Shown: in pieces, positions 17,705 through 27,247 of the stretch | Position numbering within the stretch: the first letter of the stretch is position 1 | How the letters are laid out: each line of letters starts with the position of its first letter | Source: Melioribacteraceae bacterium | GTDB taxonomy: Bacteria > Bacteroidota > Ignavibacteria > Ignavibacteriales > Melioribacteraceae | Length of the DNA: 37,247 nucleotides | Direction: 5' to 3' | Assembly: GCA_023230485.1 (NCBI GenBank) | Contig: JALNXG010000039.1 | Coordinates: 1 to 37,247 of the forward strand | The notes under the pieces: generated by a model | Databases searched by the model: none | What the model was told of the DNA's origin: nothing | The model's input: only the letters and a program-made list of their open reading frames with translations | Program-made: the position numbers and the translations under genes

Positions 17705-18942
17705 TATTCATACCTCAACGCTTCTACGGGATCTAATTTTGATGCAGTATATGCCGGTGCAAACCCGGATAATACTCCGGTCAATAATGATATTACTACT
17801 GCAAGTATCACAGAATCCGCCTGCACGGCGGTTGGTAAATATTGATTTACTATCATACTTAATGTAACAGCTATTCCCAAACCAATCATTCCTCCCATTA
17901 AACAGATTACTGCTGCCTCCATAATAAATTGGGTCAATATTGTTCTGTTTTTTGCACCTATCGCTTTCCTTACACCTATTTCTCGTGTTCGCTCTTTTAC
18001 AGAAACGAACATAATATTCATAATTCCTATAGCACCTACGAAAAGTGCTAGTCCCGTTATAAATAATCCAGCTATTTGAATGACACCGATTGTTTGATTA
18101 ATGGTACTTAAAAGTCCATCCTGCTGATTTATTGAGAAATCGTTATCCTCGGAATATGATAACCCTCTTACTCTTCTCATTATTCCAATTGCCTCTTCTT
18201 TTACAGCTTCCACACTTGTGCTATTTGGAGCTCGTACATTAATTGTTATACTTCGGAATTTTTCTCCTTGGAAATACTTAAAGACGCAATCAATTGGAAT
18301 AAATACTTGATTATCTGGATTGAAATTTCCCATTACCCAACTGCCTTGTTCATCCAGCACACCTACAACTTTAAATTTAACATCGCCAATTTTAATCTCC
18401 TGACCTAATCCATTGCCAAGTGGAAATAATTGTTTAGCAACAGTATATCCAATAACAGAAACATTACGAGCACCACGACTTTCAAAATCATTAAAAAAAC
18501 GTCCTGACTCGAAAGTTAGATTTGTAGTATTTATATAATTATAAGTCGTACCACTTATCATTATTCCTTCTACATTTCTTTCTTTGAACTTAATTTTCTT
18601 ATTAGTCCAAATTGTTGGAGCGATAGCGGCTGGAAGCTTGGCTAAATCTTCATATTTATTGTAGTCATCCATATCTAAGTTTTTTCTATTCCTCATTTCC
18701 CACCATGGAATATCATTATTAAACCATGCCCATTTATCGATATACAGATTATCCGAACCTAAAGAAGATACTCCCTCCTGAAATGCGTTATCTATCCCTT
18801 TAATAGCAGTGGACATGAGAACAACGGAAGTTACACCGATAATAATTCCCAATGTTGTAAGCATAGAACGGACTTTATTCGCTCTAATTGCATAGAGCGC
18901 AATTAATAGACTTTCCTTCAATTCAAATAAAAAGTTTTTCAT
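17704..18942 (-). CDS. MacB-type ABC transporter permease (first subunit)
   Basis: This 412-residue protein has the same plan as its downstream neighbour: N-terminal helix after YAIRANKVRSMLTTLG, a periplasmic MacB core, and three C-terminal helices with ERTREIGVRKAIGAKN. It ends LDPVEALRYE. Its loop sequence is clearly diverged from the second permease, pointing to an old duplication. Both ends overlap neighbouring genes by one base (the ATPase gene at 18942, the second permease gene at 17704), so the three should be translated together and form one complex. Confidence 0.9.
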   Translation of the reverse strand: MKNFLFELKESLLIALYAIRANKVRSMLTTLGIIIGVTSVVLMSTAIKGIDNAFQEGVSSLGSDNLYIDKWAWFNNDIPWWEMRNRKNLDMDDYNKYEDLAKLPAAIAPTIWTNKKIKFKERNVEGIMISGTTYNYINTTNLTFESGRFFNDFESRGARNVSVIGYTVAKQLFPLGNGLGQEIKIGDVKFKVVGVLDEQGSWVMGNFNPDNQVFIPIDCVFKYFQGEKFRSITINVRAPNSTSVEAVKEEAIGIMRRVRGLSYSEDNDFSINQQDGLLSTINQTIGVIQIAGLFITGLALFVGAIGIMNIMFVSVKERTREIGVRKAIGAKNRTILTQFIMEAAVICLMGGMIGLGIAVTLSMIVNQYLPTAVQADSVILAVVISLLTGVLSGFAPAYTASKLDPVEALRYE

Positions 18943-19658
18943 TAGTGCAATTCCCTTTTCTGTGGAATAAATCTATTTTCCACTTTTTCATTCTTCTCGA
19001 CGAATCCATCTCTTAAACGAATTATTCTTTCGGCATGCTCTGCAATATATTCTTCATGTGTAACTAATATGATAGTATTGCCCGCTTCATAAATTTCGTT
19101 AAAAAGTATCATGATCTCTTGACCTGTTTTAGTATCCAAGTTACCAGTCGGTTCATCTGCTAATATTATAGAGGGTCTAGTAACTAATGCTCTTGCAATT
19201 GCAACTCTTTGACGCTGCCCTCCAGATAATTCATTTGGTCTATGATAAACTCTATTCTCTAATCCAACATTTATTAATGCTTCCATTGCTCTCTCTTTCC
19301 TTTCGGAAGATGGCATTCCTGCATAGATTAAAGGTAATTCTACATTATGCAAAGCATTAGACCGAGGCAATAAATTAAAAGTCTGAAATACAAATCCAAT
19401 CTCTTTATTTCTTATTGCAGCTAATTCATTATCATTCATCTCGCTTACATTTACACCATTAAAATCGTAAATACCTTTCGTAGGTGTATCGAGACATCCT
19501 AATATATTCATCAATGTTGACTTCCCTGAACCTGATGGACCCATGATAGCAACATATTCATTTTTCCCAATTGTCATGGAGACATCTGCAAGAGCATGAA
19601 CTTCCTCTGTACCGACTTGATATATTTTTGCTATATGCTCTATTGTGATTATATTCAT
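18942..19658 (-). CDS. ABC transporter ATP-binding protein, MacB/LolD type
   Basis: This 238-residue ATPase powers the neighbouring permeases. All motifs are intact: Walker A GPSGSGKST at 40-48, Q-loop Gln92 (FVFQTFNLLP), signature LSGGQRQRVAIARAL from 144, Walker B ILADEP with Asp168 and Glu169, and H-loop His201 (LVTHE). It belongs to the MacB/LolD/FtsE group by its FQTFNLLP and TGNLD segments. It lies 17 bases after the adaptor gene and overlaps the first permease gene by one base. It serves as a useful contrast to the eroded ATPase at 2870-3436. Confidence 0.95.
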   Translation of the reverse strand: MNIITIEHIAKIYQVGTEEVHALADVSMTIGKNEYVAIMGPSGSGKSTLMNILGCLDTPTKGIYDFNGVNVSEMNDNELAAIRNKEIGFVFQTFNLLPRSNALHNVELPLIYAGMPSSERKERAMEALINVGLENRVYHRPNELSGGQRQRVAIARALVTRPSIILADEPTGNLDTKTGQEIMILFNEIYEAGNTIILVTHEEYIAEHAERIIRLRDGFVEKNEKVENRFIPQKRELH

Positions 19659-19675
19659 TTTAATTGTCTCTTTAA

Positions 19676-20965
19676 TTATTTTTTATTTTTATTTCCGCCC
19701 CTTGATTGGACCGAAACCTTAGATTTATTTTCTAAATCCTTAGAAATTGATTTATATGGACCAGTTACTACTTCATCCCCTTCATTTAGTCCAGAAATAA
19801 TCTCAATATATGTGTCATCACTGATTCCGGCTTTTACATCTTTCATAATTGCTTCACTATTTACAACAGTGAATACAACTTCTTTTGGTTTATTTGCTTT
19901 GCTTTCACCATTTTTCTTTTCAATTACTGCGCCATCTTCTTCAGGTTTTTCTACCGGTGCTTTCATAGCATTTTCTAATCTTCCTGTAACACTTTGAATC
20001 GGCACTGCTAAAACATTATTCTTTGTTTCAGTAATAATATCGGCATCGCATGACATTCCCGAACGAATACTCTGATCTAAAGAAGTCAATAGAATCTTTA
20101 CTTCAAAATTTACTACCTCATCTTGAGTACCTAATCCTGATGATAATGCGCTATTGCCTATCTGTGTAACTACACCTTTAAATACTTTTTCTCCAAACGC
20201 ATCGATATTAATTTTTGCTGTATCACCAACAGTAATAAGAACAACATCATTTTCATCAACTTCTACATTTGCTTCAATTTCACTTAAATCCGCAACAGTC
20301 AATAATTGGGTGCCAGGACTAAATCCACTTCCAAGAACTCTCTCACTTAATTCTACATTCAATTTACTTATCGTGCCATTAATTGGTGAGTAAATTGTAG
20401 TTTTATATAAAGTTTCATTTGCCTCTTTTAATGTTGCCTCAGCTTGAATAACCATAGATTGCTGTGCATTATATTCACCAAGACGTTGAAGGTAAGAAGA
20501 TTTAGAGTTTTGAATCTCTGCATCACTTGCTAAACCTTTATCGAAAAGTGATTGATATCTCTTATAATCCATCTCAACTTGCTCTAAAGCCGCTTTACGT
20601 GAATTTAGGCTTGCTCTTGACTGCTGTAATGAAGCTTCTGCTCTATTCTTCTGTGCTAAATATGTATCCGGTTTTATCTTTAATAATAACTGACCTTTTT
20701 TAACTATATCACCTTCCTCGATCGGTAATTCAACAATTTCACCTGTTGCCTCTGCAGAAATCATAACCTGAAATACAGGATTGATCTTACCTGTTGCAGT
20801 AACTACTTGAGTTATTGTTTTCTTAGTAGCTTTTTCAGTTTGAACTGTAATTATCTCTTCTTTATTACCACTAAATACAACCAACAAAATTACAACAACA
20901 ACAAGTAAACCTAGTCCTCCGAAAATCAAAAATTTCTTTTTGTTATTCTTCTTGCCATTAGCCAT
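19676..20965 (-). CDS. Periplasmic adaptor protein, MacA/HlyD family
   Basis: This 429-residue membrane fusion protein links the inner-membrane pump to an outer-membrane channel. It has a basic N-terminus and one membrane helix (about 11-32). A split lipoyl domain follows at 66-98 and 191-225, separated by a long alpha-helical hairpin (about 100-190, Gln/Ala/Leu-rich coiled coil). Beta-barrel and membrane-proximal domains complete it. The C-terminal part has a charged Lys/Glu insert near 330-355 and a basic tail ending GGNKNKK. It stands 13 bases downstream of the TolC-like gene and 17 upstream of the ATPase gene, which fixes its role in this tripartite exporter. Confidence 0.92.
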   Translation of the reverse strand: MANGKKNNKKKFLIFGGLGLLVVVVILLVVFSGNKEEIITVQTEKATKKTITQVVTATGKINPVFQVMISAEATGEIVELPIEEGDIVKKGQLLLKIKPDTYLAQKNRAEASLQQSRASLNSRKAALEQVEMDYKRYQSLFDKGLASDAEIQNSKSSYLQRLGEYNAQQSMVIQAEATLKEANETLYKTTIYSPINGTISKLNVELSERVLGSGFSPGTQLLTVADLSEIEANVEVDENDVVLITVGDTAKINIDAFGEKVFKGVVTQIGNSALSSGLGTQDEVVNFEVKILLTSLDQSIRSGMSCDADIITETKNNVLAVPIQSVTGRLENAMKAPVEKPEEDGAVIEKKNGESKANKPKEVVFTVVNSEAIMKDVKAGISDDTYIEIISGLNEGDEVVTGPYKSISKDLENKSKVSVQSRGGNKNKK

Positions 20966-20978
20966 TTTATATTACCCC

Positions 20979-22331
20979 TTATTTTAATTCAAATTTTTTG
21001 TAATCAAGATTCCCAATTGAATTTTTTAAAGCATCTTTCGATTTGTAAAAATTATATTCTGCATTTATTTTGTTTCTTAAAGCATCCGTATAATCCCTGT
21101 CTGCCTGAAGAACATCCAATATCGTTCCTGAGCCGAGATTATATCTTTCCTGATTAATTTTTCTATTTTCACCTGATGATACGACTGTCTTAGAGGCAAC
21201 ATCCAAACTTTTCTTAGCCGCAGTTAAATCTAAATATCCTTGTTTTACTTCTATTTTAATATTTCTTTCTAATGCAGAAAGGTCTTCTTCCTGATTTTTA
21301 ACTCCTACAATTGCAGATTGAACTGCTAATTCGGTGTTCCAATTTGAATAAATTGGAAGTGAAAGAGTTAATCCTGCAGAGTATATTTTTCTATTAAATA
21401 AATCTCCTGGCGAAATTGCACCAGTCGAAAAAGAATAATTTCCACTTAATGAAGGATAGTATCCTGAATTTGCAATTGTTACACCATCTTCTGCTGATTC
21501 CAACATCAATTTCTGACTTTTGTAATCACTTCTTTTTTCAAATGCCTGATTAACCATTACTGTTATTTCATCAAACTCTTTTAGGTATTTTTCAGTGTTT
21601 ATCTGTTCATCAATTTCGTATGGATTAGCAAAAGAATATTCTTCAAGTACATCAAGACCAAGATAATTCAATAAATTACTTTTTGTAATTTCATAATTAT
21701 TCTCAGCTTCGATTAATAAAAGTTCTGCATTGCCGGCTTGCACCTGTTGGCTATAAACATCCGCCATTGCCACTGCACCAAGACGATGTCTTTCCTCAAC
21801 TGTTTCTAAAAACTTTTGATTGAATTTCACGTTCTCTTCTCTTACCTTCTTCATTTCTTCAGCATTCAATACAAGGTAATATAGTTCCGATGTTCTATAT
21901 ACTATATCTTGTTTCAATTTTTCTAAACTCAATTCGGCGGATTCTAAATTCTTTTCTTTTTGCGAGACATTACTCCAATTAGCAAGTCCATCAAATAATC
22001 TCCAATTTCCTCCTAATCCTAGACTGTAACTTCTAGAGTCATTTTGTGAGGCAGGAATAGGAACTACGTTACCAAAGAAATCTACTTGCGTTCCGCCAGC
22101 ATCATCTATACGCTGCCAGCCCCATGAGGCACTCGCACCAAGATTCGGTAATAAATCTCCATACGCACTTTTTAATTGTGATTTACTTATTGATAAATTA
22201 TTACTCTGTTTGTTTAATAATGGATTCCCTTGAAGACCTATTCTTATTGCTTCATCAAATGTGAGCAATTTTTGACCAAAGATTGGCTGTACCATTATTA
22301 AAATTAAAACAGCTAAAAGACCTTTTTTCAT
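20979..22331 (-). CDS. TolC-like outer-membrane efflux protein
   Basis: This 450-residue protein has an N-terminal signal peptide (about 1-19, ending PIFGQ) and two outer-membrane efflux protein repeats. The repeats show the usual LTFDEAIRIGLQGNP opening and long helices such as ERHRLGAVAMADVYSQQVQ and ERYNLGSGTILDVLQA. It should trimerise into a channel through outer membrane and periplasm. It is the first gene of the exporter operon, with a clear AGGAG ribosome site and a 72-base gap to the CCA-enzyme gene upstream. That gap may hold a promoter, but I did not find a convincing one. Confidence 0.93.
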   Translation of the reverse strand: MKKGLLAVLILIMVQPIFGQKLLTFDEAIRIGLQGNPLLNKQSNNLSISKSQLKSAYGDLLPNLGASASWGWQRIDDAGGTQVDFFGNVVPIPASQNDSRSYSLGLGGNWRLFDGLANWSNVSQKEKNLESAELSLEKLKQDIVYRTSELYYLVLNAEEMKKVREENVKFNQKFLETVEERHRLGAVAMADVYSQQVQAGNAELLLIEAENNYEITKSNLLNYLGLDVLEEYSFANPYEIDEQINTEKYLKEFDEITVMVNQAFEKRSDYKSQKLMLESAEDGVTIANSGYYPSLSGNYSFSTGAISPGDLFNRKIYSAGLTLSLPIYSNWNTELAVQSAIVGVKNQEEDLSALERNIKIEVKQGYLDLTAAKKSLDVASKTVVSSGENRKINQERYNLGSGTILDVLQADRDYTDALRNKINAEYNFYKSKDALKNSIGNLDYKKFELK

Positions 22332-22403
22332 TTCTTTCTCCTATATAGAAAAATGCAGAGCTACTATTAAGACGAACTTATTTTAAAAAAGTTACAAACA
22401 TTA

Positions 22404-23804
22404 TTAATTTTTATACTCATTTTTTATCTTCATTAAGAAATCATAAGCAGCATCATATTCGTTGGGGATATCCCCTTCAAGTATAGCTTCTTCAATTCTA
22501 GTTTTTACTATCCCAACTAATTTCGATGGCTTTATATCTAATACTCTCATTATTTCATCGCCTTTTACAGGGGACTGAAATTCTCTTAACTTATCCTTCT
22601 CTCTTACTTCTTGTACTCGATTCATTACCTTTTCATAATTCTCTAAATACTTTGTTACTTTGTTTGGATTCTTACTTGTGATATCGGCACGGCATAATGT
22701 TATCAAATCATCAAGCTCTTCTCCCGCTTGTACGACCAGTCTTCTGATTGCAGAATCAGTAACATCATCATCTACTAGTGCAATTGGACGCAGATGAAGC
22801 CGGATAAGTTTCTTTATATATTCAATTTTGTGTAATGGCAATTTCAGTTTTTCAAAAACTGACTTCATCATCCTTGCACCCATCTCTTCATGCCCATGAA
22901 AAGTCCAGCCAATTCCTTCAACGAATCTTTTCGTCTGCGGCTTTGCTATATCATGTACCAACGCCGCAAATCTAAGCCATACATCATCCGTTACCTTACT
23001 AATATTATCAACTACTATACATGTATGTTGAAATACATCTTTATGATGATAATCTTTCCTCTGTTCTACACCACCCATAATTGATATTTCGGGAAATATT
23101 ACTGACATAACTCCTGTATCAAACATCAACCTTAATCCTATTGAAGGTCGCTCAGAAGAAAGTATTTTGAAAAATTCATCAGTAATTCTTTCTTGTGCTA
23201 CAATCGCAAGTCGTTCTTTCATTTGAATTGCGGCATCTTTTATTTCATCTACAATATCAAATTCCAAATTAGATGCGAATCTAAACGCCCTCATTATACG
23301 TAAGGGATCATCATCAAATGTAATCATCGGATCAATTGGTGTCCTTAATATTTTTTTCTCTATATCTTCTATTCCTTTATATGTATCAATAAGTTCACCG
23401 AAATCATTTTCATTTAAAGAAATTGCTAAAGTATTTATCGTAAAATCTCTTCGCTTAATATCTTGAAGGAAACTACCACGCTCGATTTTTGGGTTTCGAC
23501 TAGCTCTATCATAAGATTCTTCGCGTGCCCCAACAAATTCCAAAAAGTATTCATCATATTGAAATTGAGCAGTACCAAAAGTTTTATATATAACGATCTT
23601 CTTCTGTTTTAGTTTTTTAGAGATTGCATTTGCGAATTCAACTCCATCACCGACAATCAAGAAATCGAATTCTTTTTTATCCCTGCCTAAAAATAAATCT
23701 CTTACAAATCCACCAACTATATAAACTTTCTCGTCTCGTTTTTTTGCTAATTCTGAAAACTCAATAAGAAATGGAAATTTCTCTATTCTTTCTGTTAAAT
23801 TCAT
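22404..23804 (-). CDS. cca: CCA tRNA nucleotidyltransferase with HD domain
   Basis: This 466-residue enzyme adds or repairs the 3' CCA of tRNAs. The nucleotidyltransferase head has GGFVRD at 31-36, the carboxylates Glu45 and Asp47, and RRDFTINTLA at 118-127. The family usually has Asp-x-Asp, so Glu45 is an unusual substitution. A central RNA-binding region follows, then an HD domain with His253/His254, His260 and the HD pair His284-Asp285. A poly(A) polymerase of the same class II family cannot be ruled out. The tRNA-Leu at 37154 lacks an encoded CCA, so this organism needs CCA addition. The gene follows the membrane peptidase gene with no gap. Confidence 0.9.
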   Translation of the reverse strand: MNLTERIEKFPFLIEFSELAKKRDEKVYIVGGFVRDLFLGRDKKEFDFLIVGDGVEFANAISKKLKQKKIVIYKTFGTAQFQYDEYFLEFVGAREESYDRASRNPKIERGSFLQDIKRRDFTINTLAISLNENDFGELIDTYKGIEDIEKKILRTPIDPMITFDDDPLRIMRAFRFASNLEFDIVDEIKDAAIQMKERLAIVAQERITDEFFKILSSERPSIGLRLMFDTGVMSVIFPEISIMGGVEQRKDYHHKDVFQHTCIVVDNISKVTDDVWLRFAALVHDIAKPQTKRFVEGIGWTFHGHEEMGARMMKSVFEKLKLPLHKIEYIKKLIRLHLRPIALVDDDVTDSAIRRLVVQAGEELDDLITLCRADITSKNPNKVTKYLENYEKVMNRVQEVREKDKLREFQSPVKGDEIMRVLDIKPSKLVGIVKTRIEEAILEGDIPNEYDAAYDFLMKIKNEYKN

Positions 23805-25979
23805 TTATTTTGTTTTTCTATTTAATTTTTCTTTTATTGCTAAAATCAGTTTGTTGTTTTCTTCAATCTCATATTTGAATATGGGAATATGATTTAGTCT
23901 CTGAGATTCTTGAGAATATAATTCAGCTTTATTTATTTCTCCGATATTAAAGAAGTATTTGCTTGCTATCATAAGAGTATATCCCACATATACGTTATTA
24001 AAGTCACCGTTTTTAATCATCATTTCAATTATATCGGAATATTCATTTTTATTATCAGCATAATTAATAATTTCGATTATCACTTCTGCCGGAATATTTT
24101 TGCTCTGAATATTTGCAACTATCTTTAATTTATCATCGCTTTTTCCAAAATAAAACTTATTAAATGAATCAGGTTTATTTTCTAATAAGTAATGCAATGT
24201 ATTTGCATAGGACGTGTAACTAATACTTGGAGAATTTTCTATTAATTGATTCAGATTACTAAATGCTGAATCCAATTTTCCCTCTAGTCCATATAGCTCT
24301 GCATTTTTAAGCCAATAATTATATTGAAATCTCGAACCTAAAAAATATTTTTCTTGGGACAAAAAATATTTATGAGCATCTTTTATCTTCTCATTATAAA
24401 CCAAAGAATTAATGTAATAATTCAAATATATATATGAATTTGTTTTATCATAAAGTGTTCTAAAAATCCCTGAAGCTGAGCTATAATCTTTCGATTGAAA
24501 TAATAGAATGCCTCTTTCAAACTCTTTTGCTGCAAAACGGGGACATATTTTTTTAAATATTGTTTGTCCGCCGAAGTATAGTAAGGAATAGTTTTTGTCA
24601 AATCCATAACCGAGATTATCTAAATAATCTAGATACTCTTTGCCTAATTGAGAAATATCTTTTTTGTAGATTTTTTGAAACGCACCGCTTTTATACAACA
24701 TTATTAATTTTTCGTTTCCATATTTTTCAAGAATATATTTTAAGAATGAACCTGAAACGATATATGATATAGATGAATAATTGCCAAAGAAACTAAAACC
24801 TGAGAATAACTCATCTATTTTAATCGGGTAAGACTTTATAATCTGGTAAGCGGCATAGTGAACCGGCACACCTACAAAATCATTTTCAATTGATGTTGCC
24901 AACCCTTCTAATAAAGCAGGATTAAAATCATATGGAAGTTTCAAGAATGAATTTCCGATTGAATAACTAATCGAATGAACTAACTCATGTTTTAAGGTTC
25001 TCTCTATTGATTGCTTCGTAATATAAATCTGCTTCTGCCATGGTTTAGCTATATCAGCATTTACTGATCCAATATACTCTCCTTTTTCAAAATTACTATT
25101 AAATATATATGAATCAATTTTAATCTCTTCCTTTATTCCTAATTCCTTCTTTATTACTGAATAATAATATTCATGTATTAAAGGTAAATACAGAGTATCA
25201 AAATCATTTTCACTGCCTTCATAATAAATATTAAAATGTTCGGTATGCATAACAGAGCTGAAATGATTGTTTAGTACAGATTTCGTTACAGAGAATCCTA
25301 ATATTCCTTTGACCGGAATATTAACGGCAAATGCAATCAAACAAAAAGTAATTAAATATATTTTTCCGGTTTTATATTTTCTGATATATTTGAATAAAAA
25401 TAAGGCAGATAAAAATAAAACAATATTTATCAGGCGAAATAATAATAAACGCCAATCTATCGATATATTTTCATCATAAATCGTACCCGGAAAATAACCA
25501 ATTATAAGATTATAAAACTTTAACCCGGGATTAAAATATATTTCGATTACAGGACTAAGTAATAGAAATAATGTTATTACTAATAATATTCCTGCCGCTT
25601 TAATTGTCCTAAAATAAAGTGAGATATAAAAGCCAAAAGTAATTCCGAATAAAATATTAGGTACGGCTATAACTAAATAGAAATATAACCCTTCTCCAAA
25701 AGGACATTCCGATAAAAATATTGTCGAAAGAACCCCTATAATAAACGGTAAGAATAATATTAGTAATAAAAATAAATAATGACTTTTTAGAAATTCGGGA
25801 ATAGAACTAAGCTTGAAATATTTTAAGACATACATTGCAGAAAAAAAGAGTATAAAAATGGAATTTATAGCGGAGAACTCGAAATGCAATGTATTAGTTA
25901 ATGGGAACGATACAATAATAAATTGCGGAATAACCAGAATACCAAAGAAGAATATCTTGTATCTAATATTTTTATTCAA
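23805..25979 (-). CDS. Polytopic membrane protein with MA-type metallopeptidase domain and TPR-like tail
   Basis: The 724-residue protein has three parts. Residues 1-225 form about seven membrane helices. Residues 240-460 form a peptidase domain with HELVH at 331-335 and the third-ligand candidate Glu358 in ALLEGLATSIE, as in peptidase MA-like gluzincins. Residues 480-724 are helical and look like degenerate TPR repeats, where the paired-helix pattern is visible but consensus residues are weak. The catalytic part probably faces the periplasm. It fits exactly between murA (ends where it starts) and cca. I do not recognise a named family member; a function in envelope protein turnover is inference. 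Confidence 0.65.
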   Translation of the reverse strand: MNKNIRYKIFFFGILVIPQFIIVSFPLTNTLHFEFSAINSIFILFFSAMYVLKYFKLSSIPEFLKSHYLFLLLILFLPFIIGVLSTIFLSECPFGEGLYFYLVIAVPNILFGITFGFYISLYFRTIKAAGILLVITLFLLLSPVIEIYFNPGLKFYNLIIGYFPGTIYDENISIDWRLLLFRLINIVLFLSALFLFKYIRKYKTGKIYLITFCLIAFAVNIPVKGILGFSVTKSVLNNHFSSVMHTEHFNIYYEGSENDFDTLYLPLIHEYYYSVIKKELGIKEEIKIDSYIFNSNFEKGEYIGSVNADIAKPWQKQIYITKQSIERTLKHELVHSISYSIGNSFLKLPYDFNPALLEGLATSIENDFVGVPVHYAAYQIIKSYPIKIDELFSGFSFFGNYSSISYIVSGSFLKYILEKYGNEKLIMLYKSGAFQKIYKKDISQLGKEYLDYLDNLGYGFDKNYSLLYFGGQTIFKKICPRFAAKEFERGILLFQSKDYSSASGIFRTLYDKTNSYIYLNYYINSLVYNEKIKDAHKYFLSQEKYFLGSRFQYNYWLKNAELYGLEGKLDSAFSNLNQLIENSPSISYTSYANTLHYLLENKPDSFNKFYFGKSDDKLKIVANIQSKNIPAEVIIEIINYADNKNEYSDIIEMMIKNGDFNNVYVGYTLMIASKYFFNIGEINKAELYSQESQRLNHIPIFKYEIEENNKLILAIKEKLNRKTK

Positions 25980-27245
25980 TTAATATTCCGTTGAACTAAC
26001 TCTTTTAATATTAGCACCCAATTGCGTAAGTTTATCCTCAATCTTTTGATAACCTCTATCAATATGGTAAATCCTTAAAACTTCGGTTTCACCTTCGGCA
26101 GCCAATCCTGCAAGAACAAGTGAAGCACTCGCTCTTAAATCAGTTGACATAACTTTTGCCCCTTTCAATCCTTTTACACCTCTGATGACTGCGCTATTAT
26201 TAGTTACTTGAATATTCGCTCCAAGTCGGTTTAGTTCCGGCACGTGACTGAATCTATCATGATAGATGGTATCTGTAACTGTTGATGTCCCCTTTGCGAT
26301 CGACATAAGTGCGCTCCATTGTGCCTGCATATCTGTTGGATACCCCGGATAAATTGATGTCGTAACATCAACAGCATTCAATTCACAGTTCCTTGAATCA
26401 ACTTTTAAACCATAATCAGTATATTCAATTTTAGAACCTGTTTCCTCAATCCTTGCAAGAATGGCATCAAGATGAGAAACATTTTTATATTCTAATTCTA
26501 CGCATCCATTAGTAATCATTCCTGCAATTAGTAATGTCCCTGCTTCAATTCTATCTGATATATTTTCAATCTCGACATCATTAAGAGTATCCACTCCTTC
26601 GATTTCCAAATTGGCAGTTCCAATACCCGAAATCTTTGCTCCCATTTTAATTAAATATTCAGCGAGCAGAGTTATCTCCGGTTCGATTGCAGCATTAGAT
26701 ATTAATGTAGTACCCCTTGCCAGAACTGCTGCCATCAATGTATTACCCGTAGCACCTACTGAAGAAATATCGAAATGAATTCTATCGCCGACTAATTTAT
26801 TTGCCTTGGCAACTATATAACCCGACTCTAATTCAACTTCCGCACCCAATTTTTTTATTGCTTCAAGGTGAAGATTTATAGGTCTTGGTCCCCAAGCACA
26901 TCCACCGGGTAATGATACTTTTGCATGTCCATATCTTGCTACTAATGGACCTAAAACATAAACCGATGCTCTCATTTTTTTTACATGTTCGTAGGGAGCT
27001 TCGGTATTAGTTAAATTCTTTGTGTTTATTTCAAGTGTATGATTATCGTAAGATAAATCAGCACCTAAATGTTGAAGAAGTTTATTCATCGTAAAAATAT
27101 CATTTACTGCCGGAATATTTGTTATTATCGATTTGCCTCCATTTAGTATTGCCGCCGGCATTAATGCTAAAGCTGAGTTTTTTGCCCCACTTACTTTTAC
27201 TCGCCCTTCTAATTTCTTTCCACCTTCTATTAAATATTTATCCAT
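25980..27245 (-). CDS. murA: UDP-N-acetylglucosamine 1-carboxyvinyltransferase
   Basis: MurA transfers enolpyruvate from PEP to UDP-GlcNAc, the first committed step of peptidoglycan synthesis, in the cytoplasm. The 421-residue length is typical. Lys22-Asn23 in SGAKNSALAL, the KKMRASVYVLGPLVAR segment and the catalytic loop Cys116 in GGCAWGPRPINLH are all present. Cys at that position predicts fosfomycin sensitivity in principle. It starts two bases after the Ser/Thr kinase gene ends, so the kinase and murA are almost certainly co-transcribed. Confidence 0.97.
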   Translation of the reverse strand: MDKYLIEGGKKLEGRVKVSGAKNSALALMPAAILNGGKSIITNIPAVNDIFTMNKLLQHLGADLSYDNHTLEINTKNLTNTEAPYEHVKKMRASVYVLGPLVARYGHAKVSLPGGCAWGPRPINLHLEAIKKLGAEVELESGYIVAKANKLVGDRIHFDISSVGATGNTLMAAVLARGTTLISNAAIEPEITLLAEYLIKMGAKISGIGTANLEIEGVDTLNDVEIENISDRIEAGTLLIAGMITNGCVELEYKNVSHLDAILARIEETGSKIEYTDYGLKVDSRNCELNAVDVTTSIYPGYPTDMQAQWSALMSIAKGTSTVTDTIYHDRFSHVPELNRLGANIQVTNNSAVIRGVKGLKGAKVMSTDLRASASLVLAGLAAEGETEVLRIYHIDRGYQKIEDKLTQLGANIKRVSSTEY

Positions 27246-27247
27246 AG

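Noticed and set aside
18942..19658. LolD of a lipoprotein-release complex as an alternative name for the exporter ATPase
   Set aside because: The adjacent adaptor and TolC-like genes and the MacB core domains of the permeases fit a MacA-MacB-type exporter better than LolCDE.
19596..19997. A plus-strand open frame of 133 codons opposite the ATPase and adaptor genes
   Set aside because: It crosses two well-supported genes on the other strand, and its Ser/Phe-rich product looks like antisense translation.
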